Positions 1-10,983 of a stretch of DNA of 64,000 bases are shown in pieces (the stretch's first letter is position 1; the number at the start of each line of letters is the position of its first letter). The translations under genes and the position numbers were made by a program. The notes under the pieces were generated by a model. The model had not been told where the DNA came from, made no database searches, and was given only the letters and a program-made list of their open reading frames with translations. Source of the stretch: JACPPO01 sp965262505. Its GTDB lineage: Bacteria > Acidobacteriota > Vicinamibacteria > Vicinamibacterales > UBA2999. The stretch covers positions 4,030,001 through 4,094,000 of the forward strand of contig CBDHFM010000030.1 in NCBI GenBank assembly GCA_965262505.1, written 5' to 3'.

Positions 1-1
1 G

Positions 2-796
2 TTCGAGGTGATCGCCGGCACCTCCGTCGAGGAGATCGGCGCCAACCTGAAGGACATGATGGGCAACATGTTTCAGGGCCGCGCGAGAACCCGGCGGCTG
101 AACGTGCCGGACGCGCTCGAGCATCTGGTGGCGGAGGAGCAGGCCAAGCTTGTGGACATGGAGTCGGTGAGCCGGGATGCGTTGCGGCGCGTCGAACAGG
201 CCGGCATCATTTTCATCGACGAGATCGACAAGATTGCCAGCCGCGACGCGTCGGGCGGCTCGGGCCACGGCCCGGACATCAGCCGGGAAGGCGTCCAGCG
301 CGACATCCTCCCGATTGTCGAGGGTACGAGCGTCAATACCAAGCACGGCATGGTGAGAACGGACCACATCCTGTTCGTCGCGGCAGGGGCGTTTCACGTG
401 TCGAAGCCCTCGGACCTGATTCCCGAGCTGCAGGGCCGGTTTCCGATCCGGGTGGAACTCGAGCCGCTCACCCGTGACGATTTCGTGCAGATTCTCACGC
501 AGCCGAAGAACGCGCTCGTCAAGCAGTACATCGCGCTCATCGGCACCGAGGACGTCGCACTGTCATTCACGCCTGGAGCGGTCGAGCGCATCGCCGACTT
601 CGCGGCGCGCGTCAACGAGATTACCGAGAATATTGGCGCCCGGCGCCTCCATACGGTGATGGAGCGGCTGCTCGACGAGCTGTCGTTCGAGGCGTCCGAG
701 ATCGGTCGCCAGTCGGTCACCATCGACGAGGCCTACGTCGAGCGCATGCTCGCCGACATCGTCAAGAACGAGGATCTCTCACGCTACATCCTGTAG
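2..796 (+). CDS. hslU: HslU, ATPase subunit of the HslUV protease (C-terminal part, cut by window start)
   Basis: AAA+ unfoldase that recognises, unfolds and feeds substrates to the HslV peptidase in the cytoplasm. The open frame enters from the window edge, so the N-terminus with the P-loop is missing and 264 residues remain. The sequence shows part of the intermediate (I) domain, the Walker B motif FIDEIDK, the sensor region ending in LQGRFPIR, and the C-terminal end YIL, which in this family docks into HslV. The length after Walker B fits the family. hslV would be expected upstream, outside the window. It is followed by a separately transcribed sigma-54 activator gene. Confidence 0.93.
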   Translation, partial: FEVIAGTSVEEIGANLKDMMGNMFQGRARTRRLNVPDALEHLVAEEQAKLVDMESVSRDALRRVEQAGIIFIDEIDKIASRDASGGSGHGPDISREGVQRDILPIVEGTSVNTKHGMVRTDHILFVAAGAFHVSKPSDLIPELQGRFPIRVELEPLTRDDFVQILTQPKNALVKQYIALIGTEDVALSFTPGAVERIADFAARVNEITENIGARRLHTVMERLLDELSFEASEIGRQSVTIDEAYVERMLADIVKNEDLSRYIL

Positions 797-887
797 AATG
801 CGGGCTACGTCCCGCCGGTCGTTTCAGACAAAGTCGTCGGTCGATATGTTGGTTACTACAGAATAGTACGGGGCGTGGAGTCCCTCT

Positions 888-2480
888 ATGCCTGCGAAAT
901 CTGGAACGACCGTCAGCACCGCCGTGCGCGACGCGCGGCGATTGTCGACGCTTCTCGAGGTGGGTCAGGCGCTCTCGGGCACCCTCAACCTGAAGGCGTC
1001 CATGCAACGGGCGCTCGGCATCCTGGTGCGCCACCACGGCGTGGTACGCGGCATGGTGACGGTGCTGCGCGACGGTGAGCTGCACGTGGAGGCGGCGGAG
1101 GGCTTCGACGATCGCGCCCGGGCGGTGCGCTATCGGGTGGGCGAGGGGATCACGGGCCAGGTCGTCGATAGTGGCAAGCCGATCGTCGTGCCGCGGGTCA
1201 GCCGGGAGCCCGCGCTGCTCAACCGGGCGGCCCGCCGCGGCGAGACCTCACGCCACGAGCTCAGCTTCATCTGCGTGCCCATCGTGCTCCACCGCGCGGC
1301 GGCTGGCGCACTCGCCGTCGACTTGCGCTTCAAGCCGGAGCGCGACTTCGAGAGCAGCGTCAAGTTCTTCGCCATCGTCTCCTCCATGATCGCGCAGGCA
1401 CTGAACATCCAGCGGCAGGTCGAAGACGAGCGGCGGCGGTTGCTCGACGAGAACGCGCATCTCCGGCAGGAGTTGCGCGAGCGGTACGATTTTTCCAACA
1501 TCATCGGCACGAGCGGACCCACCCGGGAGATGTACGAACAGGTCGCTCAGGTCGCGCAGACGAATACGACTGCCCTGATTCGCGGCGAGTCGGGCACCGG
1601 CAAGGAGTTGATCGCCCACGCGATTCACTACAACTCGCTGCGTGCCAAGAAGCCGTTCGTGAAGGTAAGCTGCGCGGCGCTGCCAGACACGCTGATCGAG
1701 TCGGAGCTGTTCGGCTACGAAAAGGGCGCGTTCACGGGCGCCACGAGTCGGAAGAAAGGACGTTTCGAGCTCGCGGAGGGCGGAACGCTGTTCCTCGACG
1801 AGATCGGCGATATCAACTTGAGCACTCAGGTGAAGCTTCTGCGCGTGCTCCAGGAGCGCGAGTTCGAGCGGGTGGGTGGCACCGATACCGTCCGCGTCAA
1901 CGTCCGCATCGTCGCTGCCACGAACAAGTCCATGGAGAAGGCGATCGCCGAAGGGACGTTCCGCGAGGACCTCTACTACCGTCTCAACGTGTTCACGATC
2001 TTCGTGCCGCCGCTGCGCGACCGCAAAGCGGACATGCTGCTCCTGGCCGACCATTTTCTCGAGAAGTTCTCTCGCGAACACGGCAAGGTCATCAAGCGGA
2101 TCTCCACCCCCGCCATCGACATGCTGATGAGCTATCACTGGCCTGGAAACGTGCGCGAGCTCGAGAACGCCCTGGAGCGCGCCGTGCTGGTCTGCGACGG
2201 CGCGGTTATCCGCGGTCACCACCTGCCGCCGTCGCTGCAGACAGCGGACGCCTCCGGCACAGCGACGCGCATGTCGCTGAGAGAAGCCATCGCCGCCTAC
2301 GAGCGGGACCTGATCCAAGACGCGCTGAAGAGCACCCGCGGCAGCCGCGCCAAGGCGGCACGCCTGCTCGACACCACGGAACGGATCCTCAACTACAAGG
2401 TCCGTGGCCACGGGATTGATTCCCGCCGCTTCAAGTCACCCGAGGTCGGCAAGCGGGCCACAGGACCATCCGAAGAATGA
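888..2480 (+). CDS. Sigma-54-dependent transcriptional activator (GAF, AAA+, Fis-type HTH)
   Basis: A 530-residue enhancer-binding protein of NifA-like architecture. Residues about 20-175 form a GAF sensor domain. Residues about 200-430 are the sigma-54 interaction AAA+ domain with Walker A GESGTGKE, the GAFTGA loop near residue 280 and Walker B LFLDEIGD. The C-terminal 50 residues are a Fis-type helix-turn-helix (SRAKAARLLDTTERILNYK). The start is preceded by GGAG at a suitable distance. The domain set means it opens promoters held by RpoN-polymerase in response to a GAF signal. The NifA-like layout alone does not show nitrogen fixation control, and no nif gene is nearby. The target and ligand are unknown. 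Confidence 0.9.
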   Translation: MPAKSGTTVSTAVRDARRLSTLLEVGQALSGTLNLKASMQRALGILVRHHGVVRGMVTVLRDGELHVEAAEGFDDRARAVRYRVGEGITGQVVDSGKPIVVPRVSREPALLNRAARRGETSRHELSFICVPIVLHRAAAGALAVDLRFKPERDFESSVKFFAIVSSMIAQALNIQRQVEDERRRLLDENAHLRQELRERYDFSNIIGTSGPTREMYEQVAQVAQTNTTALIRGESGTGKELIAHAIHYNSLRAKKPFVKVSCAALPDTLIESELFGYEKGAFTGATSRKKGRFELAEGGTLFLDEIGDINLSTQVKLLRVLQEREFERVGGTDTVRVNVRIVAATNKSMEKAIAEGTFREDLYYRLNVFTIFVPPLRDRKADMLLLADHFLEKFSREHGKVIKRISTPAIDMLMSYHWPGNVRELENALERAVLVCDGAVIRGHHLPPSLQTADASGTATRMSLREAIAAYERDLIQDALKSTRGSRAKAARLLDTTERILNYKVRGHGIDSRRFKSPEVGKRATGPSEE

Positions 2481-3799
2481 CGGTCCGTGTGATGCGAGGG
2501 GAGGCCGCAGCCGCGGCGCTGGCGGTCGCGATATTCGGATGGGGCTGCGGTAAGAAAGGGCCGCCGCTGGCGCCGTTCGTGCTGATTCCTGCCTCCGTCG
2601 AGACGATCACGGCGTCGCGTTTGGGGAACGAGGTGTTCGTGACGCTCACGGTCCCCTCGACGAACGTCGACGCGTCGATCCCGGTCGACATTTCACGGAT
2701 TGACGTCTACGGCTACACGGGCCGCGTGGCGCCGACGCCCGCGCGATGGCCTGAGCTTGGAACGGTGGTCGCCACGATTCCGATCGTCTTGCCGGCCGTC
2801 GGTGAGGCCGGCGCGCCGCCTCCGGCGGCTGATGCCACGCTTGCAGGCGTCCTGCCGGGGGCCGCCGTGACGATCCTCGACACCTTGACGCCGGACGAGA
2901 TGGTCCAGGGAGCGGTTGCCGCGGTCGATCCAGGGCGCCTGGAGTTCGCGCCGCTACCATCGCCCGGCGTGACGACGCCAAGCGTCCTGCGGCGTTTCTA
3001 CCTCGCGATTCCGTTCAGCCAGCGCGGCATCTCCGGGCCTCCCGGCATGCAGGACGACTTGGTCCTGACGATGCTGCCCCGGCCGCCCACCGACGTGCGC
3101 GCGAGCTACGTGCCCGCGACTCTGTCGCTTGCGTGGGAGCCGTCAGGAGGGCTGCTCGGATTCCTGCTCGACCGGCCTCTTGTTCCGGAGCCGGTGCCGT
3201 TCGACACGTTGCAACCGCCGGGCCCTGTGCTCGCCCAGCCCGTGGACGGCTCGGTCCCACCGGGACCGACGACCTACAACGTCTACCGCGACATCGCGCC
3301 CGATCCGTTGGTGTTGCCGCCGGCGGCCGGGCTTTCACCTGGGCGCGTTCCGGCGCCGATCGCGCTCAATCCCGCGCCGCTCGCCACGACCTCGGTCACC
3401 GACGATGTGTACTTCGGCCTGGTTCGGTGTTACACCGTCCGCGCGCAGCGGGGCGCCGTGATGAGCGAACCGTCGCCGCCTGTCTGTTTCTCGCCGATCG
3501 ACGTCTTTCCACCAGCCGCGCCGGCCGGGCTGGCCGCCGTTCCCTCCGAAGGCGGCGTCAGCTTAATCTGGGAGCCGAACGCTGAACTCGATCTCGGCGG
3601 GTACCTGGTGTTGCGCCGAGAGACGGGCGATGCCACACTGCGGCAGCTCACAGACACGCCGATCGGCGACGCGCGCTACCGCGATGCCACGGCGCAGCCG
3701 GGCACGCGGTACACGTACTCCGTCGTGGCGGTCGATACTCAGCTGCCATTGCCCAACGTCAGCGCGCAGTCGGAACTGGTCGAAGAGACGTCGAGGTAA
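2477..3799 (+). CDS. Predicted lipoprotein with fibronectin type III-like repeats
   Basis: A 440-residue exported protein of unknown function. The N-terminus has a hydrophobic stretch followed by a lipobox-like WGC and the sequence GKKGPPLAP, a common start of small outer-membrane lipoproteins. The rest is rich in Pro, Val and Thr. Its last 100 residues (GVSLIWEPNAELDLGGYLV ... YTYSVVAVD) look like a fibronectin type III fold, and an earlier related segment lies around residues 200-300. The start codon overlaps the stop of the upstream activator (ATGA), so the two are probably translationally coupled, although no functional link is obvious. Confidence 0.75.
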   Translation: MTVRVMRGEAAAAALAVAIFGWGCGKKGPPLAPFVLIPASVETITASRLGNEVFVTLTVPSTNVDASIPVDISRIDVYGYTGRVAPTPARWPELGTVVATIPIVLPAVGEAGAPPPAADATLAGVLPGAAVTILDTLTPDEMVQGAVAAVDPGRLEFAPLPSPGVTTPSVLRRFYLAIPFSQRGISGPPGMQDDLVLTMLPRPPTDVRASYVPATLSLAWEPSGGLLGFLLDRPLVPEPVPFDTLQPPGPVLAQPVDGSVPPGPTTYNVYRDIAPDPLVLPPAAGLSPGRVPAPIALNPAPLATTSVTDDVYFGLVRCYTVRAQRGAVMSEPSPPVCFSPIDVFPPAAPAGLAAVPSEGGVSLIWEPNAELDLGGYLVLRRETGDATLRQLTDTPIGDARYRDATAQPGTRYTYSVVAVDTQLPLPNVSAQSELVEETSR

Positions 3800-3802
3800 C
3801 CC

Positions 3803-4459
3803 ATGAAGCTGTTCGTCGATACAGGGAACGTGAAAGAGATTGAGGCGCTCGCCGCGCTCGGCATTCTGGACGGGGTGACGACCAACCCGTCCCTGCTGGC
3901 CCGGGAGTCCGGAGATTACCGGCAGATCCTCAAGCAGATTTGCCGGGTCGTCCAGGGCCCGGTGAGCGCGGAGGTGGTCGCGACCGACACCGCGGGTATG
4001 CTGCGCGAAGGACGTGACCTCGCGTCGATCGACGAGCACATCGTCATCAAGGTGCCGTTCACCAGGGACGGCGTGCGGGCGTGCAAGACGCTCGCATCCG
4101 AAGGGCGACGCGTCAACGTCACGCTGATCTTCTCCGCCGCGCAGGCCTGGCTGGCCGCGAAAGTCGGCGCCGCCTACGTGAGTCCCTTCGTCGGGCGCCT
4201 GGACGACATCGGGACGACCGGGATGAACCTGATTAGGGAGATCGTCGAGATCTTCGACAACGCTGAGTGGCCCACCGAAGTGCTCGTCGCGAGCGTCCGC
4301 GGTCCAATTCATGTCATTGAAGCGGCTCGCATCGGTGCGGACGTCGTCACCGCGCCGCCGGCGGTGATCGAGCAGTGCTTCAAGCATCCGTTGACCGACA
4401 GCGGACTCGAGCGGTTCCTGAAGGACTGGGAAAAGGCGCAGGCGGCCAAGATCTCGTAG
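3803..4459 (+). CDS. Small transaldolase / fructose-6-phosphate aldolase family
   Basis: A 218-residue class I aldolase of the short transaldolase (TalC/FSA) family. These enzymes transfer dihydroxyacetone units between sugar phosphates in the non-oxidative pentose phosphate pathway, or cleave fructose 6-phosphate. Visible hallmarks are the N-terminal MKLFVDTGNV, GVTTNPSL, the Schiff-base lysine K83 in HIVIKVPFT, NVTLIFS and the phosphate-binding region SPFVGRLDDIG. The length is typical. It lies 3 bp after the lipoprotein gene and 10 bp before the carboxylase gene. Whether it acts as transaldolase or as F6P aldolase cannot be told from the sequence here. Confidence 0.92.
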   Translation: MKLFVDTGNVKEIEALAALGILDGVTTNPSLLARESGDYRQILKQICRVVQGPVSAEVVATDTAGMLREGRDLASIDEHIVIKVPFTRDGVRACKTLASEGRRVNVTLIFSAAQAWLAAKVGAAYVSPFVGRLDDIGTTGMNLIREIVEIFDNAEWPTEVLVASVRGPIHVIEAARIGADVVTAPPAVIEQCFKHPLTDSGLERFLKDWEKAQAAKIS

Positions 4460-4469
4460 GCCGTAGCGG

Positions 4470-6011
4470 ATGAACCAGAAAGACGTGTTCGCCGATCTCG
4501 AACGGCGCGCCGAGTTGGGCGGTGGAGAGGATCGGTTGCGCCGGCACCGCGAGGCGGGCAAGCTGACCGCGCGCGAGCGGATCGACCTCTTGTTCGATCC
4601 CGGCACCTTCGAGGAGATCGACAAGTTCGTCACCCATCGGTGCGGCGACTTCGGGATGGCCGATCAGGTTGTTCCCGGGGACGGAGTCGTCTGCGGGTTT
4701 GGCCGCATCAACGGTCGCGTCACCTACGCGTTTGCCCAGGACTTCACCGTCTTTGGCGGTTCGCTCTCGGAGACCAACGCTGCAAAGATCGTCAAGGTCA
4801 TGGATCTGGCGGTCAAGATGGGCGCGCCCGTGGTCGGCTTGAACGACTCGGGCGGCGCACGCATTCAGGAAGGCGTGCTCTCGCTCGGCGGCTACGCCGA
4901 CATCTTTCTTCGCAACACCCTTGCGTCGGGCGTGGTCCCGCAGATCTCGGCGATCATGGGCCCCTGCGCCGGCGGAGCGGTCTATTCCCCCGCGATCACG
5001 GACTTCATCGTCATGGTGAAGGATACGAGCTACATGTTCGTCACTGGTCCCGATGTCATCAGGACGGTGACACACGAAAAGGTGAGCAAGGAGGAACTGG
5101 GCGGCGCGGTGACACACAACGAGCGGAGCGGCGTCGCGCACTTCGCCGTCGACAACGACCGGGAGTGCATGCTGCTGATTCGCGAGCTGCTGTCCTTCAT
5201 GCCGGGGAACAACGTGGACGATTCACCGCGGGTCGAGAGCGTCGATCCACCCGATCGAGCCGATGAGACGCTCGACACGGTCGTGCCGGTGGCACCGAAT
5301 CAGGCGTACGACATGCTCGACGTTATCCACGCAATCGTGGACGAGGGGTACTTGCTCCAGGTGCACGAGCATTACGCCAGGAACATACTGGTGGGGTTCG
5401 CGCGTCTGGGAGGCCGTCCGGTCGGGATCGTCGCGAATCAGCCCGCGCATCTGGCGGGGACGCTCGACATCGATGCCTCGGTGAAGGGCGCCCGCTTCGT
5501 GCGGTTCTGTGACGCCTTTAACATTCCGCTGGTCACGTTCGAAGACGTGCCCGGTTTTCTGCCAGGCACGGTGCAGGAGTTCGGGGGCATTATCCGGCAT
5601 GGAGCCAAGCTGCTCTTCGCGTTTGCGGAGGCGACCGTCCCGAAGCTGACGGTCATCACACGCAAGGCCTACGGCGGCGCGTACTGCGTCATGTCGAGCA
5701 AGCACCTCCGCACCGACGTCAACTTCGCGTGGCCCAGCGCCGAGATCGCGGTGATGGGGGCTGAGGGCGCCGTCAGCATCCTGTACAAGCGCGAGATCGA
5801 GACCGCACCGGATCCGGCGGCCGCGCGCGCCGCTCGGATCGCGGAGTACAAAGAGAGGTTCGCCAATCCGTACGTCGCGGCGCAGCGCGGCTTCGTCGAC
5901 GAAGTCATCATGCCGCGGCACACGCGCGCCAGGCTGATCGCCGCGCTCGGAGCGATCGATACCAAGCGCGACCGAAACCCACCGAAGAAGCACGGGAACA
6001 TCCCGCTTTAG
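4470..6011 (+). CDS. Acyl-CoA carboxylase carboxyltransferase subunit (propionyl-CoA carboxylase beta-like)
   Basis: A 513-residue biotin-dependent carboxyltransferase with two crotonase-fold halves. It moves CO2 from carboxybiotin to an acyl-CoA, most likely propionyl-CoA and/or acetyl-CoA. Visible motifs include the CoA-binding region GLNDSGGARIQEG, the oxyanion-hole glycines GPCAGGAVYSPA, and in the second half GFLPGTVQE with the KAYGGAYCVM loop. Length and order match PccB. The biotin carboxylase and biotin carrier genes lie 3.4 kb downstream on the same strand, separated by a broken membrane-protein gene and an insertion sequence, so the operon appears to have been split. Confidence 0.92.
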   Translation: MNQKDVFADLERRAELGGGEDRLRRHREAGKLTARERIDLLFDPGTFEEIDKFVTHRCGDFGMADQVVPGDGVVCGFGRINGRVTYAFAQDFTVFGGSLSETNAAKIVKVMDLAVKMGAPVVGLNDSGGARIQEGVLSLGGYADIFLRNTLASGVVPQISAIMGPCAGGAVYSPAITDFIVMVKDTSYMFVTGPDVIRTVTHEKVSKEELGGAVTHNERSGVAHFAVDNDRECMLLIRELLSFMPGNNVDDSPRVESVDPPDRADETLDTVVPVAPNQAYDMLDVIHAIVDEGYLLQVHEHYARNILVGFARLGGRPVGIVANQPAHLAGTLDIDASVKGARFVRFCDAFNIPLVTFEDVPGFLPGTVQEFGGIIRHGAKLLFAFAEATVPKLTVITRKAYGGAYCVMSSKHLRTDVNFAWPSAEIAVMGAEGAVSILYKREIETAPDPAAARAARIAEYKERFANPYVAAQRGFVDEVIMPRHTRARLIAALGAIDTKRDRNPPKKHGNIPL

Positions 6012-6020
6012 CAGTCCGCA

Positions 6021-7886
6021 ATGGGCCTCGCCGCGGCTGCGCTGTTCTACGCCGGTATCACGGCGCTGCTCTTTCACAACCTGCTGCCGGATCTGACGAC
6101 GCACGTCTACTCAGATCTGGGCGACCCGATACTCAACACCGCGGTCCTCGCGTGGAACGCCACGCAGGTACCGTTGACCGAGGCCTGGTGGAACTTCCCG
6201 TCGTTCGCGCCGCTGATGGGGGTCACCGCGTTTACCGAGCACCTGCTCCTGACGTATCCGATCGCGTCGCCGGTGATCTGGCTGAGCGGCAATCCGGTGC
6301 TCGCGTACAACATCGTGTCCTTCCTCGCGATGCCGCTCAACGGCATTGCCGCGTATGCGCTCGCGCGTGAGCTGACCGGGTCGAGCGCGGCGGCATTCAT
6401 CGCGGGGCTCGCCTTCATGTGCGCGCCGTATCAATCGGTGCACTTGTCGCACGTCCAGTAGATGACGTCGTTTGGGATGCCGTTCGCGCTGCTGTGGCTG
6501 CATCGCTATTTCCGGACCAAGCGCCGTCTCGCGCTCGTCTGGTTCGGCGTCGGATGGCTACTTACGGCCCTGGCGAACTCGTCACTCCTGATCTTCTTCC
6601 CCCTGCTGCTGCTGCTCTGGAGCGTCTAGTTCGTTCGGCCGCGCGAATGGAGACGGCTCATCGGGCCGGTCGTAGCGGCCGGCGTCGCCTCGCTACCGCT
6701 CGTGCCGCTCCTCTGGGGCTACCACGTGCGTCATGCGGGGTACGGTTTCGTGCGCGGGTATCGAGAGATTCAAAGCTTCAGCGCCGATATGGTGGGGTTG
6801 TTCGGCATGCACCACCGGGCGGTGCCGTGGCGCGGGGTGCTGCCGCACGATTTCGGAGAGGGTGCGCTGTTTCCCGGATTCACCATCCTCGCACTTGGCA
6901 CTCTAGCGGTTTCGGTGGCCGTAAGGCGTGGCGTCATGCCGCATCAGGGCGTGTCGCAAGAATCGGCACCCTCTTCCGTGTGGCCCAGACGGCTGTTCGC
7001 CGGATTCGCCGCGCTCACCGCGATCGTGCTGGCCCGTGTGTGGACCGGCCCGTGGGGCTGGCACTTTGGTCCACTGCCGTTGCCGCCCTTCAGGCCGTAC
7101 CAGCTCTTCAGCGTAGCGGCCATCCTGCTGCTGGCGGGCGTGCCGCTGACCGATGCGTGCCGCCGGGCGTGGTCGAGCCGCGACGTCGTGCTGTTCTACG
7201 CGGCGGCGGTCGTCGCGCTGTGGCTCATGGCGCTCGGCCCCGAGCCCGAGTGGTCGACGCCGTGGCGGGCCCTCGCGTTCGGGCCGTATCGCCTGTTGAT
7301 GGAGTTGCCAGGTGGGACCAGTATCCGCGCGCCGGCGCGCGCGTGGATCCCCGCAGTGCTCTCGCTGGCCATGCTGGCGGGCTTTGGCGCGGCGTCGGTG
7401 TTGCGACGGTACCGGCGCCACGCACGCACGGTGCTGGTGCTGCTTGCGCTGCTCGTCGTCGCCGAAGGCTGGTTTGCCGACAGCACGAGGGCCGTGCCGC
7501 GCCCGATGCGTGAGGGAGCTATTCCGGAGGGCGCGGTCGTCCTGGACCTGCCAATGGGAGAAGGGTTCCTCGGCGCGACACCGGAATACCGGGCGGTGGT
7601 CGGCGGATACCGTGCGGTCAACGGGCACAGCGGGTACGGGCCGGCCCATTACGATCCATTGCGACGGGCGATTACCAACCTCCAGCCCGACGCGCTGGAT
7701 GGCTACCGTCGTGTCGCTGATCTGTATGTGATCTCGCGCTCGGAGCTCGACCCGCCGGTCGCGCGCTGGATCGCGTCACTCCCCGGCGCCGAGCATTTGT
7801 TCGATGTCGATAACGCACGCATTTACCGCCTGCCGCAGCTTGATCCGGCCCCTGGCGCGTCCGCGCCGACCCCCTCGGCTCGATAG
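6021..7886 (+). pseudogene. Polytopic membrane protein with two in-frame amber codons
   Basis: One reading frame of 622 codons encodes a multi-spanning membrane protein resembling YfhO/glycosyltransferase-type proteins: N-terminal helices, a lumenal DxE/H-rich loop, many further helices, then a soluble end. It is interrupted only by TAG at 6459-6461 (after HLSHVQ) and TAG at 6627-6629 (after LLLLWSV). The frame continues without shift past both stops, and the hydrophobic pattern is unbroken. There are no other stops. It sits 9 bp after the carboxylase gene, with no SD. It may be a recent pseudogene, sequence error, or a gene needing amber readthrough. The first 146 codons alone would give a truncated membrane fragment. 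Confidence 0.75.
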
Positions 7887-8043
7887 CGCCGCGATCGCGT
7901 GCAGCGCAGAGTGAGTTGAAACCCACCGCGTGCGGATCATGAAAACCTGGACGCCCATCGCGCTGCCGAGATCGTGCACTACGCCGCAAGCCGCGGCGTC
8001 ATCCGACAAACGCAGGTTCTCCACAGACCCGTCTGCTAGGTTA

Positions 8044-8064
8044 GAGCCTGTAAGGAAATAACTG
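8044..8064 (+). repeat. Left terminal inverted repeat of the IS
   Basis: Starts GAGCCTGTAAGG and ends AATAACTG. It matches the reverse complement of 9326-9346 at 15 of 21 positions without gaps. Confidence 0.75.
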
Positions 8065-8100
8065 CTTGCACTGTTGATCGGCGAGTAGTACGCTGCGCCC

Positions 8101-9339
8101 GTGGAGGTGGCCACCCTGCGGGCAAAGCATGCAGCGCTGGCGCCCGTGCTCACGGAGCGATCGCGCCGGGTGTGGGCGGCGACTGAGGCCCAGGCGATCG
8201 GTTATGGCGGCACGGCGCTGGTCGCCCGAGCCACGGGTATCGCGACATCGACCATCCAGCGCGGTTTGCGTGAATTGACGGCGGACGAGCCGCTCGCGGG
8301 CGGCCGGACGCGAAGGGCGGGCGGCGGCCGCAAGCGCGCGATCGATCTCGACGCGACGCTGCTGCGCGATTTGGATGCGTTGGTTGAGCCGACCGCCCCC
8401 GGCGATCCCGACTCGCCGCTGCGGTGGACGTGCCAGAGCGCACGGACGTTGGCGGTGGCGCTCGACGGTCTGGGCCACCGCGTCAGCCACACGGTGGTCG
8501 CCGAGTTGTTGCACGGACTGGGCTACAGCCTGCAGGGCAACGCCAAGACTCGTGAGGGCCGCCAGCATGTCGATCGGGACGCGCAGTTTCGGTACATCGC
8601 CCGGCGCGTGCGACGCGCGCAACGGCAACAGCAGCCGACGATTTCGGTGGACACCAAGAAGAAGGAGCTGGTCGGCGCGTTCAAGAACGCGGGCCGCACC
8701 TGGCGCCCGGCGAAGACGCCGCAGCGGGTACAGGTCCACGACTTCGTGATCCCGGCCACCGCCACCACGGGCGGGAAGGCCATTCCGTATGGCATCTACG
8801 ATCTGCATCGCAACGAAGGCTGGGTGCGTGTCGGGATCGATCACGACACCGCGAGCTTCGCGGTACGGTCGATCCAGCGTTGGTGGCAGCACATGGGTCG
8901 CCCGGCGTATCGACAAGCCCAGTCGCTGTTGATCACGGCGGATGCAGGCGGGAGCAACGGGGCGCGCCTCCGGTTGTGGAAGTGGGAACTGCCGCGTCTG
9001 GCCAATCGGACGGGCTTGGTGATCACGGTCTGTCACTTTCCGCCGGGTACGAGCAAGTGGAACAAGATCGAGCATCGGGTGTTCTCGCACATCGCGATGA
9101 ATTGGCGCGGCACCCCACTCGTCGACTTGGCCACGATCGTGAGCCTCATTGGCTCGACGCACAGTCGGTCCGGACTCCGCGTTCGGTCGGAACTCGACCG
9201 CGGCCAATACCCGGGTGGCATCACCGTCACCGATGCGCAGCTGGCGACGGTACGCCTCGAGCGGCATCGCTTTCACGGCGACTGGAACTACACGATCCAT
9301 CCCGCTGCTCCGAGAACACAAAAGTCAGTAATTGTCTGA
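8101..9339 (+). CDS. ISAzo13-family transposase
   Basis: A 412-residue transposase. The N-terminal part contains helix-turn-helix-like DNA-binding sequence (GYGGTALVARATGIATSTIQ). The catalytic region carries ISVDTKKKELVG, then VGIDHDTASFAV, LLITADAGGSNG and the NKIEHRVFSHI block, giving the acidic residues expected of a DDE nuclease (D in SVDTKKK, D in ITADAGGSN, E in NKIEH). Length and motif order fit ISAzo13-type enzymes. The GTG start is 57 bp inside the left end. It would catalyse movement of its own element, and nothing suggests cargo. Confidence 0.92.
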   Translation: MEVATLRAKHAALAPVLTERSRRVWAATEAQAIGYGGTALVARATGIATSTIQRGLRELTADEPLAGGRTRRAGGGRKRAIDLDATLLRDLDALVEPTAPGDPDSPLRWTCQSARTLAVALDGLGHRVSHTVVAELLHGLGYSLQGNAKTREGRQHVDRDAQFRYIARRVRRAQRQQQPTISVDTKKKELVGAFKNAGRTWRPAKTPQRVQVHDFVIPATATTGGKAIPYGIYDLHRNEGWVRVGIDHDTASFAVRSIQRWWQHMGRPAYRQAQSLLITADAGGSNGARLRLWKWELPRLANRTGLVITVCHFPPGTSKWNKIEHRVFSHIAMNWRGTPLVDLATIVSLIGSTHSRSGLRVRSELDRGQYPGGITVTDAQLATVRLERHRFHGDWNYTIHPAAPRTQKSVIV

Positions 9340-9346
9340 CAAGCCC
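9326..9346 (-). repeat. Right terminal inverted repeat of the IS
   Basis: Partner of 8044-8064. It contains the transposase stop codon TGA at 9337-9339. A CTGACA hexamer at 9336-9341 could act as an outward -35 element towards accC (19 bp before a TAGAAT box). Confidence 0.75.
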
Positions 9347-9360
9347 TTAGCCCTAAGTGC

Positions 9361-9366
9361 TAGAAT
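9361..9366 (+). promoter_or_regulatory. Candidate -10 box of accC
   Basis: TAGAAT lies 9 nt before the TTG start of accC and only 14 bp beyond the IS end. CTGACA inside the right IS repeat could supply a -35 at 19 bp spacing. The implied transcript start is within a few bases of the start codon, as at several other genes in this window. Confidence 0.4.
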
Positions 9367-9375
9367 TGGTGGACT

Positions 9376-10979
<1,604 letters not shown>

Positions 10980-10983
<4 letters not shown>

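Larger units (their letters stand above)
8044..9346 (+). mobile_element. ISAzo13-family insertion sequence, apparently complete
   Basis: A 1.3-kb element with a single transposase gene bounded by imperfect 21-bp terminal inverted repeats (8044-8064 and 9326-9346, 15 of 21 positions matching). TTA is found directly outside both ends (8041-8043 and 9347-9349), a candidate 3-bp target duplication. The transposase frame is intact and its stop codon lies inside the right repeat, so the element may still be active. It lies between the broken membrane gene and accC, and therefore between the alpha and beta subunit genes of an acyl-CoA carboxylase. Confidence 0.85.

Noticed and set aside
888..2480. 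Calling the sigma-54 activator NifA
   Set aside because: The domain order is the same, but no nitrogenase gene is present, and GAF-AAA-Fis proteins serve many regulons.
7887..8043. A small gene or gene remnant in the gap before the IS
   Set aside because: Short open stretches exist on both strands, but none has a start signal, codon pattern or recognisable similarity.
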